In this document: positions 37,370 to 44,919 of the stretch, in pieces
Numbering within the stretch: position 1 is the stretch's first letter
Layout: each line of letters begins with the position of its first letter
DNA from: Chitinophaga dinghuensis
Lineage (GTDB): Bacteria > Bacteroidota > Bacteroidia > Chitinophagales > Chitinophagaceae
DNA length: 64,000 nucleotides
Reading direction: 5' to 3'
Assembly (NCBI RefSeq): GCF_003259435.1
Contig: NZ_QLMA01000005.1
Location: 558,001 to 622,000 of the forward strand
The notes under the pieces: model-generated
Seen by the model: the letters and a program-made list of their open reading frames with translations, nothing else
Databases searched by the model: none
Told to the model about the DNA's origin: nothing
Translations under genes and position numbers: made by a program

Positions 37370-38248
37370 ATGAGAATTGTATTTTCCCTGTTCCTGGCGA
37401 TGTGTTTTCCCTTTATTCTATTTGCACAGTCGGCCAACGAGATCCCTTTTCAATTGATGGAGTCCGGACATATACTGGTGAAAGCAAAGGTAGATGGAGT
37501 GGAAGGTAATTTCATTTTTGACACCGGAGCTGGTTTGACCGCATTTACCAAGACTTTTTTTGATAAATTAAAACATGTAGTTCGGGAAGATGGCGGCTAC
37601 ACTGGCTTCAGAGCTACTGGCGAAAGAATGGATCTGGATCTCTATAAGGTAAAGCAATTTCAGTTGGGCAGTCTTATTCATGAAGAAGAAGAGATCAGTT
37701 ATGTAGATGCCAATTTGGGTGGAATAGATGGCATCATTTCATTGAAATATATGGAGTCGCAGCCTTTCACTATTGATTTTGAAAAGAAAGTATTGCGCCT
37801 GGAAACGCCTAAAACGCTTGCACAAATCAGGGAGAAGGCCACCAGTATTCCGGTGCAACTGGAACAGTCCCGTAACAAATCGCTGGCATTGTTCTCTTAT
37901 TTCCGTGTTAATGATACCCTGACATTACAGGTTTCATTTGATAGCGGCGCTGGAAAGGACGTATACCGATTGAATTCCAAGTATATGAAAGCCCTTCAGA
38001 TTGACCCGAGCGACACAGCCCATGTGCGTACTATTGAACGGAAGAGTGAATTCAATGAACAATTCAAATCGCATATCTACCTGGCTGCTGTAAAGAAGAT
38101 CGCCAGCGAGAAAGCGCCAGCTATTCAACGCGCAAACGTACGCGCTCAGTTTGTGGATGGATTAATCTACGATGGTATTATCTGGATAAATTGGCTGGGG
38201 AGTAAGATTTCATTCGATCTGCAACATCAGCAGTTACTGGTGCAGTAG
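37370..38248 (+). CDS. Secreted retropepsin-like aspartic protease
   Basis: 292 residues with a clear signal peptide (M-R-I-V-F-S-L-F-L-A-M-C-F-P-F-I-L-F-A-Q). The first motif is F-I-F-D-T-G-A-G near residue 48. A second, F-D-S-G-A-G near 187, keeps the catalytic Asp but has Ser for Thr, as in many bacterial family members. It is shorter at the N terminus than the paralogue at 36058. The two genes sit 46 nt apart and may make related enzymes. Substrates are unknown. The annotation is sure at the family level only. Confidence 0.85.
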   Translation: MRIVFSLFLAMCFPFILFAQSANEIPFQLMESGHILVKAKVDGVEGNFIFDTGAGLTAFTKTFFDKLKHVVREDGGYTGFRATGERMDLDLYKVKQFQLGSLIHEEEEISYVDANLGGIDGIISLKYMESQPFTIDFEKKVLRLETPKTLAQIREKATSIPVQLEQSRNKSLALFSYFRVNDTLTLQVSFDSGAGKDVYRLNSKYMKALQIDPSDTAHVRTIERKSEFNEQFKSHIYLAAVKKIASEKAPAIQRANVRAQFVDGLIYDGIIWINWLGSKISFDLQHQQLLVQ

Positions 38249-38262
38249 TAAAGTATACAAGT

Positions 38263-38321
38263 GGCGCATAATGGTGCGCCGCTTTGCCAAAGTATCCTAT
38301 ATATCTTGCAGGATCTTTTTT
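38263..38321 (+). terminator. Probable terminator after the second retropepsin gene
   Basis: A first hairpin GGCGCA-TAATGG-TGCGCC (38263-38280) is followed by a weaker stem ATCCT/AGGAT (38294-38298 with 38310-38314) and six T residues (38316-38321). Together they may end transcription before the S41 peptidase gene. Confidence 0.4.
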
Positions 38322-38418
38322 GAGCATTCAGTTTCAGTGGGATAGCCGATTACGGACGTATTATCGTATTATCCAAATCTAAACACCTAACTTCCATTCA
38401 TAACCCAGTCTCACCACC

Positions 38419-39813
38419 ATGCTGAAACGATTACTAATCCTGTTCTTCATTATTTCAATTTATCAAGTAGCCTTCGCGCAAAGCATTTACAAAAAATTCA
38501 CGCCACAGCAAATGCAGGAAGACCTTGATACCATGGTCAAATTTCTTGAAGACACGCATCCCAATCCATACTACCGCTATTCCAAAGCACAATTTCACAA
38601 AGATGTTCAGTCGGTTAAAAACAACATCCATCAAGATTTAACACTTCTAGATTTTTATTTTCTAGCAGAACAGCTACTGGCTAAACTAGATGACGGACAT
38701 ACAGATTTTCACATTGTGGAAGACTACGACGAAATAAATCCAATAGTACTCCCCTATACCTTTAAGCTTTCTGATAAAGCGCCTTATCTTATCTGCCAAG
38801 GTCCCTATGCATCTTTCAAAACAAAAATCCCCAGGGATGCAGCAATAATTAGTATAAATGATATTCCTGCTCAGAAAATTGTAAATGATGTAATCAACCT
38901 AAATACCGGCGAAAACCGAGCCTTCAGAGCCGATTACGGGAGCAGCCGCTTTTACTTCTATCTGGAGGCCCTTTATAAAGCCAATGGAACCTATAAAATC
39001 AAATATGCTCATCAATCTACCACTAAAACAGTAACCGTAAAAGGAGTAAGGCAACAGGATGTTGAAAAAGGCAAGACAACCTCTTCAGTCAATACTGTTA
39101 ACAATTATTCCCTGACAATTTTAGATAAAGAAAAAACTGCCATCATTGCTTTCAAAAACTTCGATTGGGAGGGATATACAACCTTCGCTGATTCCGCATT
39201 TACCCTAATTAAGCAAAAAGGTATACAACATCTGGTGATTAATCTAATCGATAATGGAGGCGGCGATTCGGATGTAGGCGACGATTTACTCCAATATCTC
39301 TTAAACCAGCCCTTCAAACAATACGAGAAAGTTTATGTTAAAAACAGTATTCTTTTAAAGGAACGTCTGAAAGTACATAGAAAAGATAAACCATTGGATA
39401 GCGCAGATTTGGCAATATTAAATAAGCCCAACGGAATCATAGATACAATACAGTACGCCGATATCCCCATCAAACCCAATTCTCTTCGCTTTGATGGGGA
39501 TGTATATCTACTGGTTAATTTACAAACTTATTCTTCCGCCGCAGATTTCGCTCAGTGTTTCAAACATTATCACAGAGGAATGATCATTGGCGAAGAAACA
39601 GGAGGCTTGATTAAAAGCTATGGAGACATAGTACCAGTACAACTGCCACATACTCGTTTAGATATGACGATCTCCAGTGCACTATATGATAATATTGGCG
39701 CAGAAGAAAACGATTGGCATGGCGTGGTTCCCGATATAGCAGTACCCGCAAACAGGGCCTTACAACAAACAATGGACATTATCCGGAGAAAGGGCAACAC
39801 CAGCAGTTACTAG
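38419..39813 (+). CDS. Secreted S41-family peptidase
   Basis: 464 residues with a signal peptide (L-L-I-L-F-F-I-I-S-I-Y-Q-V-A-F-A-Q). The N-terminal helical segment has D-T-H-P-N-P-Y-Y-R-Y and A-K-L-D-D-G-H-T, typical of tricorn/CtpA-type enzymes. A PDZ-like region (I-I-S-I-N-D-I-P-A) lies near residue 150. The core has D-N-G-G-G-D near 276 and T-Y-S-S-A-A-D-F near 371 with the nucleophilic serine, then I-G-E-E-T-G-G. These peptidases trim or degrade unfolded or extracellular proteins. It is a single gene; no partner is visible. Confidence in the family is high and in the substrate nil. Confidence 0.9.
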   Translation: MLKRLLILFFIISIYQVAFAQSIYKKFTPQQMQEDLDTMVKFLEDTHPNPYYRYSKAQFHKDVQSVKNNIHQDLTLLDFYFLAEQLLAKLDDGHTDFHIVEDYDEINPIVLPYTFKLSDKAPYLICQGPYASFKTKIPRDAAIISINDIPAQKIVNDVINLNTGENRAFRADYGSSRFYFYLEALYKANGTYKIKYAHQSTTKTVTVKGVRQQDVEKGKTTSSVNTVNNYSLTILDKEKTAIIAFKNFDWEGYTTFADSAFTLIKQKGIQHLVINLIDNGGGDSDVGDDLLQYLLNQPFKQYEKVYVKNSILLKERLKVHRKDKPLDSADLAILNKPNGIIDTIQYADIPIKPNSLRFDGDVYLLVNLQTYSSAADFAQCFKHYHRGMIIGEETGGLIKSYGDIVPVQLPHTRLDMTISSALYDNIGAEENDWHGVVPDIAVPANRALQQTMDIIRRKGNTSSY

Positions 39814-39978
39814 TGTGACAGAAACTTGAAATAGGTATGCTCCCATTCAATGCGGATGTGACAGTAGATGAGTCCCGACACAGCGCTTGCTGTCTTTGTC
39901 TTCCAGCTGTTTTATTAATCACGGTCTGCTACTCCATTAAGAAACTTGAATTATTAAAGCTATTATTGAAACAAAAAC

Positions 39979-40467
39979 ATGATAATATTCAAAAACATAA
40001 CTGATCATATTAATACTTGGGATGCTCATTCCAAAGGCACTTTTCGCTCAGGTCATGACCTGATAATTCCATATATTAATTTAGAATTGATGGAAAACAA
40101 CCCCATCTCATCCAATACCTGTGTAATAGATTTTAGCTATTTGGTATTTAGAGAGGTACAAGAGATGCAGGAAGGAGAGAAAGGTAATTCAATCTATTTT
40201 CAAGGCAAGCCATCTGCATCCGTGAATCCATTATTATTGAACGAGTACGTAATAATCAATAGTTGGAGAGATAGCACTGAAATTGAATTGAAAATTAGTT
40301 GCCATACAATCGATTTATACGTTAATGACGATTTCAATTTTCGATCTCGGGAGCATCCATTTGTGCCATATGATACACCTAAGTGGAAAGCAAATATGGA
40401 TAATGAGAAAATAGAAAGGTTCTTCTTAAGGGAGTCTTTTGATCATGTTCTAAAGTATCTTAAATAA
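39979..40467 (+). CDS. Unrecognised 162-aa protein
   Basis: No recognised domain. The protein is mixed charged and polar without signal peptide. Residues 1-70 include F-K-N-I-T-D-H-I-N-T-W-D; the core alternates strands (C-V-I-D-F-S-Y-L-V-F), and the C terminus is helical (I-E-R-F-F-L-R-E-S-F-D-H-V-L-K-Y-L). AT-rich codons and the isolated location suggest an accessory gene, possibly an immunity protein without its toxin. The 165-nt gap upstream contains two AGAAACTTGAA copies that are unexplained. The gene faces the M1 peptidase gene tail to tail. Confidence 0.6.
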   Translation: MIIFKNITDHINTWDAHSKGTFRSGHDLIIPYINLELMENNPISSNTCVIDFSYLVFREVQEMQEGEKGNSIYFQGKPSASVNPLLLNEYVIINSWRDSTEIELKISCHTIDLYVNDDFNFRSREHPFVPYDTPKWKANMDNEKIERFFLRESFDHVLKYLK

Positions 40468-40507
40468 GGATCATCCTTAAGGAGAAACATATTCCCAATC
40501 GAGACTA

Positions 40508-42475
40508 TTACATGAATACTTTCACCCTCGCCTCCATACTGTCCGCTTTCTGATTCGCAGTATCCGCAGCAACAGCATTCCTGCAAGCCCATTCTAGTAA
40601 GCTCTTATCTTTCTTAGCTGACGCTAATTGCGCAATACGGTAATAGGTATACGCCAACAAATCAGATGCCCTGGAAGCACACTGCAACGCATGCTGATAA
40701 TACCCCAGCGCTTCTTCTGATTTTTGTTGTGCTGCCGCGATTCGGCCCAACTGATAATACAAGGTAAACTCCACCCCATAATTATCATCCTTTATACCTT
40801 CCGCTAAATAAGATTTCGCGAGTGACGCAGCTTCCTCCGGTTTTTGCTGTATACGTAGATTCAATACCTTCACTACTTTCGACTGTGCCATAGCAATAGG
40901 CGTTAATACATCCTCCCAGTGAAGTACCTTAAAAGAGGGATCTATGTCCACCTTTGCCACGGTACTATTCACCGGTAACTGAAAATGACTATTGCGTTCA
41001 CGAATCGCGATATACTGCAAAGAGGTAGTTCCATTCTGATAAGTAATCATCACTTCCAATGGCAGTTGGTAGATGCTATCCTTTTGCTGCATATTCAACT
41101 CCAGCGTATTCTGCGCCTGATGCCAGGTACTTTCCCATGCAGGCGCTCCGGTACGCTCAAACCATTGACTATAGAACCATTGTAGACTACTTCCATTAGC
41201 CGTTGAAATTTCATTTAAAAAATCATTCCAGGATAATCCTGTCTGCCCATATTTTTCTACGATCCACTGTAAAGTCAGGTGAAACTTCTCTTTCCCAACA
41301 ACATTAGATAATAATTCCAGGGACAGAAACCCCTTACTATCTCCCAGGATATGACCATTACCTCCCGTTAGAGATACCAATGGCTCATCGTTTCCAGCTG
41401 CTGCATTTTTGAGATACCCCAATCCACTTTGATCACGAAGATATCCGGGGTAGCCCATCTTACGGTAATCTATGGCATGTGCGCTGTCAAAATGTTCCAC
41501 CACCTGTAATGAGCCATATTGCGCCATCCCTTCAGATAGCATATCCGCACCGGCACGACCTTTCGCCAATATCCTGTTTCCCCACCACTGATGCCCGATC
41601 TCATGCCCAAAGAGCGCATAGTTAAATTCCCGTAGTGCCGATGTAGGCATCACCACCCCACCCTGAATACTAGCACCACCAATACCTGTCTGCTCAGACA
41701 CCTCATCCGGAAATTCAATAATAGAAAAATTGGGAATTGTCAGCCGCCCAAATGCGGATGTCAGGTAATCCAGTACTGCCGCAGCTTTACGAGAGATGTC
41801 ATCTCCATGCACCTCCTTACTCAAACTATAAGTATAGAACGGAAAACGCCCCTGGTATTCCTGTCGGGAATACTTTCCGATATACACGGAAAAAATATCC
41901 GGTTGCGCATAATGGAATTCAAAAGTTTGGGTAGTTGCGGTCGCTGATAGCTTAACCGTACTGGCAGCCATAACAGCCATTTGCTGTAGCGGAGTGGTCA
42001 CCCAGAGGGTTGCCGTACCTCTTGTATTATCATTTTCCCCATGCTCGTTGCGGGTCATCACCTGCGGATACCATGCGGAACCATATCCGCCTGCCATACA
42101 GAAACTGCTGTCCATGTAGAATTGAAAAGCAGGCGCAGTGCCTCTGTCATATGAAAAGGTAAACGCCAAATGTGTTCCAACTGCCAGGGAATGCTTAAAC
42201 CGCCAATGGTAAGCGATATCTCCTGATGCATTTACACTGGTATCCAACGTTCCACTGGCGCCTTGGAGCTGAAACTTAGCAGGACCTTTCCCCTTGCTGA
42301 GAATAATCGTCACAGCATCTGCAGTGGCTTTATCGGATTTAAAAGACAAACTCCCCTGCACTGCAAAGATCTGCCGGGCAGGATCTGCCTGTACATGTAG
42401 TTGATAGTCCAGCTTTTGCTGTCCATATAGAAATATCGGCGATAGGAAATATAGAAGAGCAATAACTCGGCGCAT
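40508..42475 (-). CDS. Secreted M1-family aminopeptidase with C-terminal helical repeats
   Basis: Starts at 42475 with a signal peptide (R-V-I-A-L-L-Y-F-L-S-P-I-F-L-Y-G-Q-Q). Near residue 290 it has H-E-I-G-H-Q-W-W-G-N, and about 18 residues later the zinc-binding glutamate in L-S-E-G-M-A-Q. This HExxH-x18-E pattern defines M1 metallopeptidases. A strand pattern V-I-I-E-F-like segment precedes the active site and G-G-A-S-I-Q-G-G is a G-x-M-E-N-like exopeptidase site variant. The last 110 residues form TPR-like helices (A-E-E-A-L-G-Y-Y-Q-H-A-L). It removes N-terminal amino acids from peptides outside the inner membrane. Single gene. The exopeptidase site looks atypical, so substrate range is uncertain. 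Confidence 0.88.
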   Translation of the reverse strand: MRRVIALLYFLSPIFLYGQQKLDYQLHVQADPARQIFAVQGSLSFKSDKATADAVTIILSKGKGPAKFQLQGASGTLDTSVNASGDIAYHWRFKHSLAVGTHLAFTFSYDRGTAPAFQFYMDSSFCMAGGYGSAWYPQVMTRNEHGENDNTRGTATLWVTTPLQQMAVMAASTVKLSATATTQTFEFHYAQPDIFSVYIGKYSRQEYQGRFPFYTYSLSKEVHGDDISRKAAAVLDYLTSAFGRLTIPNFSIIEFPDEVSEQTGIGGASIQGGVVMPTSALREFNYALFGHEIGHQWWGNRILAKGRAGADMLSEGMAQYGSLQVVEHFDSAHAIDYRKMGYPGYLRDQSGLGYLKNAAAGNDEPLVSLTGGNGHILGDSKGFLSLELLSNVVGKEKFHLTLQWIVEKYGQTGLSWNDFLNEISTANGSSLQWFYSQWFERTGAPAWESTWHQAQNTLELNMQQKDSIYQLPLEVMITYQNGTTSLQYIAIRERNSHFQLPVNSTVAKVDIDPSFKVLHWEDVLTPIAMAQSKVVKVLNLRIQQKPEEAASLAKSYLAEGIKDDNYGVEFTLYYQLGRIAAAQQKSEEALGYYQHALQCASRASDLLAYTYYRIAQLASAKKDKSLLEWACRNAVAADTANQKADSMEARVKVFM

Positions 42476-42522
42476 CTTTTCTACAAAGTAACGACTAGGG
42501 CCATGAAAAAAATTGTACCAGA

Positions 42523-43320
42523 TTAACTATTCAGCCAACGTCTGAACTGATAGGGCGTACAGTGGTAATATGACCGGAAAACCTTTACCAGATGGGCACT
42601 ATCCGTAAATCCCGCCGTAAATGCAATGTCCGTGATGGGTAACTGGGTAGTGAAAAGCAACAAAACCGCTTTCCGTATCCGCATCTCCAGCTGATAACGG
42701 CCAATGGTCATCCCTTCTCTTTCTTTGAAGGCGCGCGCCAGATAAATCGGATGTACAAATACTCTTTCTGCAATGGATTTGATGGTATGATGGGTATCAA
42801 ACTCCTGTTCCAATATCTCTTTGGCAGCCGAAAACCAAGGCAAACGTGTCGGCATTTTCACCTCCGTCACTTCCGATAACCAGTTGAGTATATATTCTTC
42901 CGAAACAGCAGTGGAGGGATCTTGTATGAAAGCATACAACAACTGGTATAGGTATTTAAAGGTACCTGTATTATATTTTACCAATGTGTTAGGGAGACGA
43001 CCGTCTGTCAATACAGCTTCCAGTGCTGGCTGCTTAAGTTCAATGTTCAGACATCTGCCAGCCGCTTCATGAAAATGGTTCGCATGTGTATACCCCGCTG
43101 GCCGAAACAATACTTCACCTGGCTGAATGATATTCTCCCCATGACGCCCCTCCTCACGATAACTGCCATTTATCAGCAAACTCAAATAAGCATTTTCATG
43201 GTAATGCGCATGAATAGTCATATTCGGCTGGTAAGCCGTAATATTCAGCTTGAAGAAGGCATCCTCATTTACCTGTTGCTCCTTTCCAAAATAATGGCCG
43301 GGCGACAAATTAATACTCAT
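42523..43320 (-). CDS. AraC-family transcriptional regulator with cupin sensor
   Basis: 265 residues. The first 90 form a cupin barrel (H-A-H-Y-H-E-N-A-Y-L-S-L-L then G-E-V-L-F-R-P-A-G-Y-T-H-A-N). The C-terminal 100 residues contain two helix-turn-helix units: I-K-S-I-A-E-R-V-F-V-H-P-I-Y-L-A-R-A-F-K and I-T-D-I-A-F-T-A-G-F-T-D-S-A-H-L-V-K-V-F, the AraC/XylS signature. It is divergent from the second AraC-type gene at 43453, so the 132-bp spacer probably holds both promoters. The inducing ligand is unknown. Confidence 0.9.
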   Translation of the reverse strand: MSINLSPGHYFGKEQQVNEDAFFKLNITAYQPNMTIHAHYHENAYLSLLINGSYREEGRHGENIIQPGEVLFRPAGYTHANHFHEAAGRCLNIELKQPALEAVLTDGRLPNTLVKYNTGTFKYLYQLLYAFIQDPSTAVSEEYILNWLSEVTEVKMPTRLPWFSAAKEILEQEFDTHHTIKSIAERVFVHPIYLARAFKEREGMTIGRYQLEMRIRKAVLLLFTTQLPITDIAFTAGFTDSAHLVKVFRSYYHCTPYQFRRWLNS

Positions 43321-43452
43321 GGGTTGGGCCGTATAAAGAACCGGTCTATAAATATACTTTTATTCCGTTGATTCGTCAATTATGCAATGCGTCAATACCT
43401 CATTTGGCAAGCATCGACAAAAAAAACTACAAATATTTTCTACCTTTAACGC

Positions 43453-44304
43453 ATGGGAACACGATTAATCAAAATCTCCTACCAGCCACCGGAAATCCTT
43501 CGCCCATTCATAGACCGTTTCTGGACCTGCGAAGGCGCCAGCGCTTCCTGTTCCTCTCCCATATTTGCGGCTGGAACCGGCGCAGAAATGATTTTTCAGC
43601 TGAAAGCTCCTATGACAATCATTGCTGAAGATAACCTAATACTAACACCTCCTGCTCAAGCCCTGTATTGCATTCGCACCCGGCATTACAAGGCTAATAT
43701 CAATCATGAACATCGTTTTATTGCGATTCGGTTCAAAGCTGGGGCGATACGGCATTTTTGCCCCATCCCAGTGGCGGATGTGATAGAGCATTTTTGGGAC
43801 TTAAATGTATTGTATGAAGACGAAAGTCAAAAACTAACAACACAATTGCACCAAGCTGCAAACTTATCACAACAGGTAAAACATATCAGCGACTTCCTCA
43901 TCGGACTGCTGAAAAAACATTATCAGCCACAGATACTGGTAGATGAAGCCGTCCGCCAATTATACTATAACAAGGAAATTCCGGATCTAAAAGCGTTTAG
44001 CGCCAGTCTGGGAAGCAGCTACCGCCAGTTCGAGCGACTCTTCCTAAACCACATGGGAATCACACCTAAAGCTTTCCAACAAACTGCCCGCCTCAATAAT
44101 ACATTAAAGCACCTTCTTACTCACCAGATCAAGGATTATATGTCTGTAGCCTTTGATTATGGATACTATGATCAGTCCCATTTTATCAGGGCCTGCAGGA
44201 GATACTTTGGCGACAAACCAGGCAGGATCTTATCCCCTGCAAGCCAGGAACTACACTTTTACTTATCATCCTTCAGTGCATCCACCTCTACCGACAGGAA
44301 ATGA
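43453..44304 (+). CDS. AraC-family transcriptional regulator (DUF6597-type N terminus)
   Basis: 283 residues. The N-terminal half contains Q-P-P-E-I-L-R-P-F-I-D-R-F-W-T-C-E-G and F-I-A-I-R-F-K-A-G-A, as in AraC proteins with a DUF6597-like sensor domain. The C-terminal part holds the helix-turn-helix signature (R-L-N-N-T-L-K-H-L-L then V-A-F-D-Y-G-Y-Y-D-Q-S-H-F-I-R-A-C). It is divergent from the AraC gene at 43320 and overlaps the monooxygenase gene tail to tail over 44259-44304. It may regulate one or both neighbours. Confidence 0.9.
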   Translation: MGTRLIKISYQPPEILRPFIDRFWTCEGASASCSSPIFAAGTGAEMIFQLKAPMTIIAEDNLILTPPAQALYCIRTRHYKANINHEHRFIAIRFKAGAIRHFCPIPVADVIEHFWDLNVLYEDESQKLTTQLHQAANLSQQVKHISDFLIGLLKKHYQPQILVDEAVRQLYYNKEIPDLKAFSASLGSSYRQFERLFLNHMGITPKAFQQTARLNNTLKHLLTHQIKDYMSVAFDYGYYDQSHFIRACRRYFGDKPGRILSPASQELHFYLSSFSASTSTDRK

Positions 44305-44741
44305 ACCTCCGGATCCTTAGATTTCCAGGTTTCCACCTTTTTCACAAAATCCGCCAGATAGTCCTGTTGAAAATGATATCGGAGCCCGGCTCCATCACGA
44401 TAATGTTCAATCACTGTAAAAGCTCCTTTCTCCGAAGAATCCGCATAATAGGTATATCCAATACAACCGGGTTCCTTTCTGGTCACTATTACCAATTCAT
44501 CCATCGCCGCCCGAAATGCAGCCATGGATTCAGGTCGGATAAACAGTTTCGCAATGACGAATTTCTCGGTTGCAGTAATCGTATCCTTTGGCGGAGGAAC
44601 TTCCCGGCAAGTAACAGCTGCACTGTTATTTGCCCTGTCATTCACATTGCATTCGGTTAAATGACTGTTGACGTCTGACAGCGAGGTTACTACACAAGCC
44701 AGTTGCCATACAAGCATACGCGTAAAATTTGAAATTAACAT
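44259..44741 (-). CDS. Antibiotic-biosynthesis-type monooxygenase (ABM domain), N-terminal extension
   Basis: 160 residues. The last 100 form a dimeric ferredoxin-like barrel of the ABM family (K-F-V-I-A-K-L-F-I-R-P-E-S-M, R-K-E-P-G-C-I-G-Y-T-Y-Y, and F-T-V-I-E-H-Y-R-D), most like quinol or YgiN-type monooxygenases. The first 60 residues include a short hydrophobic stretch (M-L-V-W-Q-L-A-C-V-V); it may be an uncleaved signal or a lipoprotein-like segment, but the lipobox is poor. The gene shares 46 bases with the convergent AraC gene. An ATG at 44717 would shorten the N terminus by eight residues. Role: possibly quinone detoxification. Confidence 0.8.
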   Translation of the reverse strand: MLISNFTRMLVWQLACVVTSLSDVNSHLTECNVNDRANNSAAVTCREVPPPKDTITATEKFVIAKLFIRPESMAAFRAAMDELVIVTRKEPGCIGYTYYADSSEKGAFTVIEHYRDGAGLRYHFQQDYLADFVKKVETWKSKDPEVHFLSVEVDALKDDK

Positions 44742-44853
44742 AGCAGATTAATTTTGATTGCTGAGACAAAACTAGATCGTGTCTACACAACAAAATTGTA
44801 TAAATCTGCCAACAAAGGTTTTATTTCAAAATTGCATTGACACACAGACATTA

Positions 44854-44877
44854 TATGTAGAGACATGTCTCTACATA
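44854..44877. repeat. Perfect 24-bp palindrome
   Basis: Both halves are TATGTAGAGACA reading inward, with no mismatch and no loop. It lies between the stop of the OLD-like gene (44920) and the start of the monooxygenase gene (44741), at 112 bp from that start. No T tract follows on either strand. It could be an operator for a dimeric repressor of the monooxygenase gene or a hairpin at the 3' end of the upstream transcript. Confidence 0.45.
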
Positions 44878-44919
44878 ATAATTTCCATCCGCTATTCTTC
44901 GTTTTCAGTAGAATCCAAA

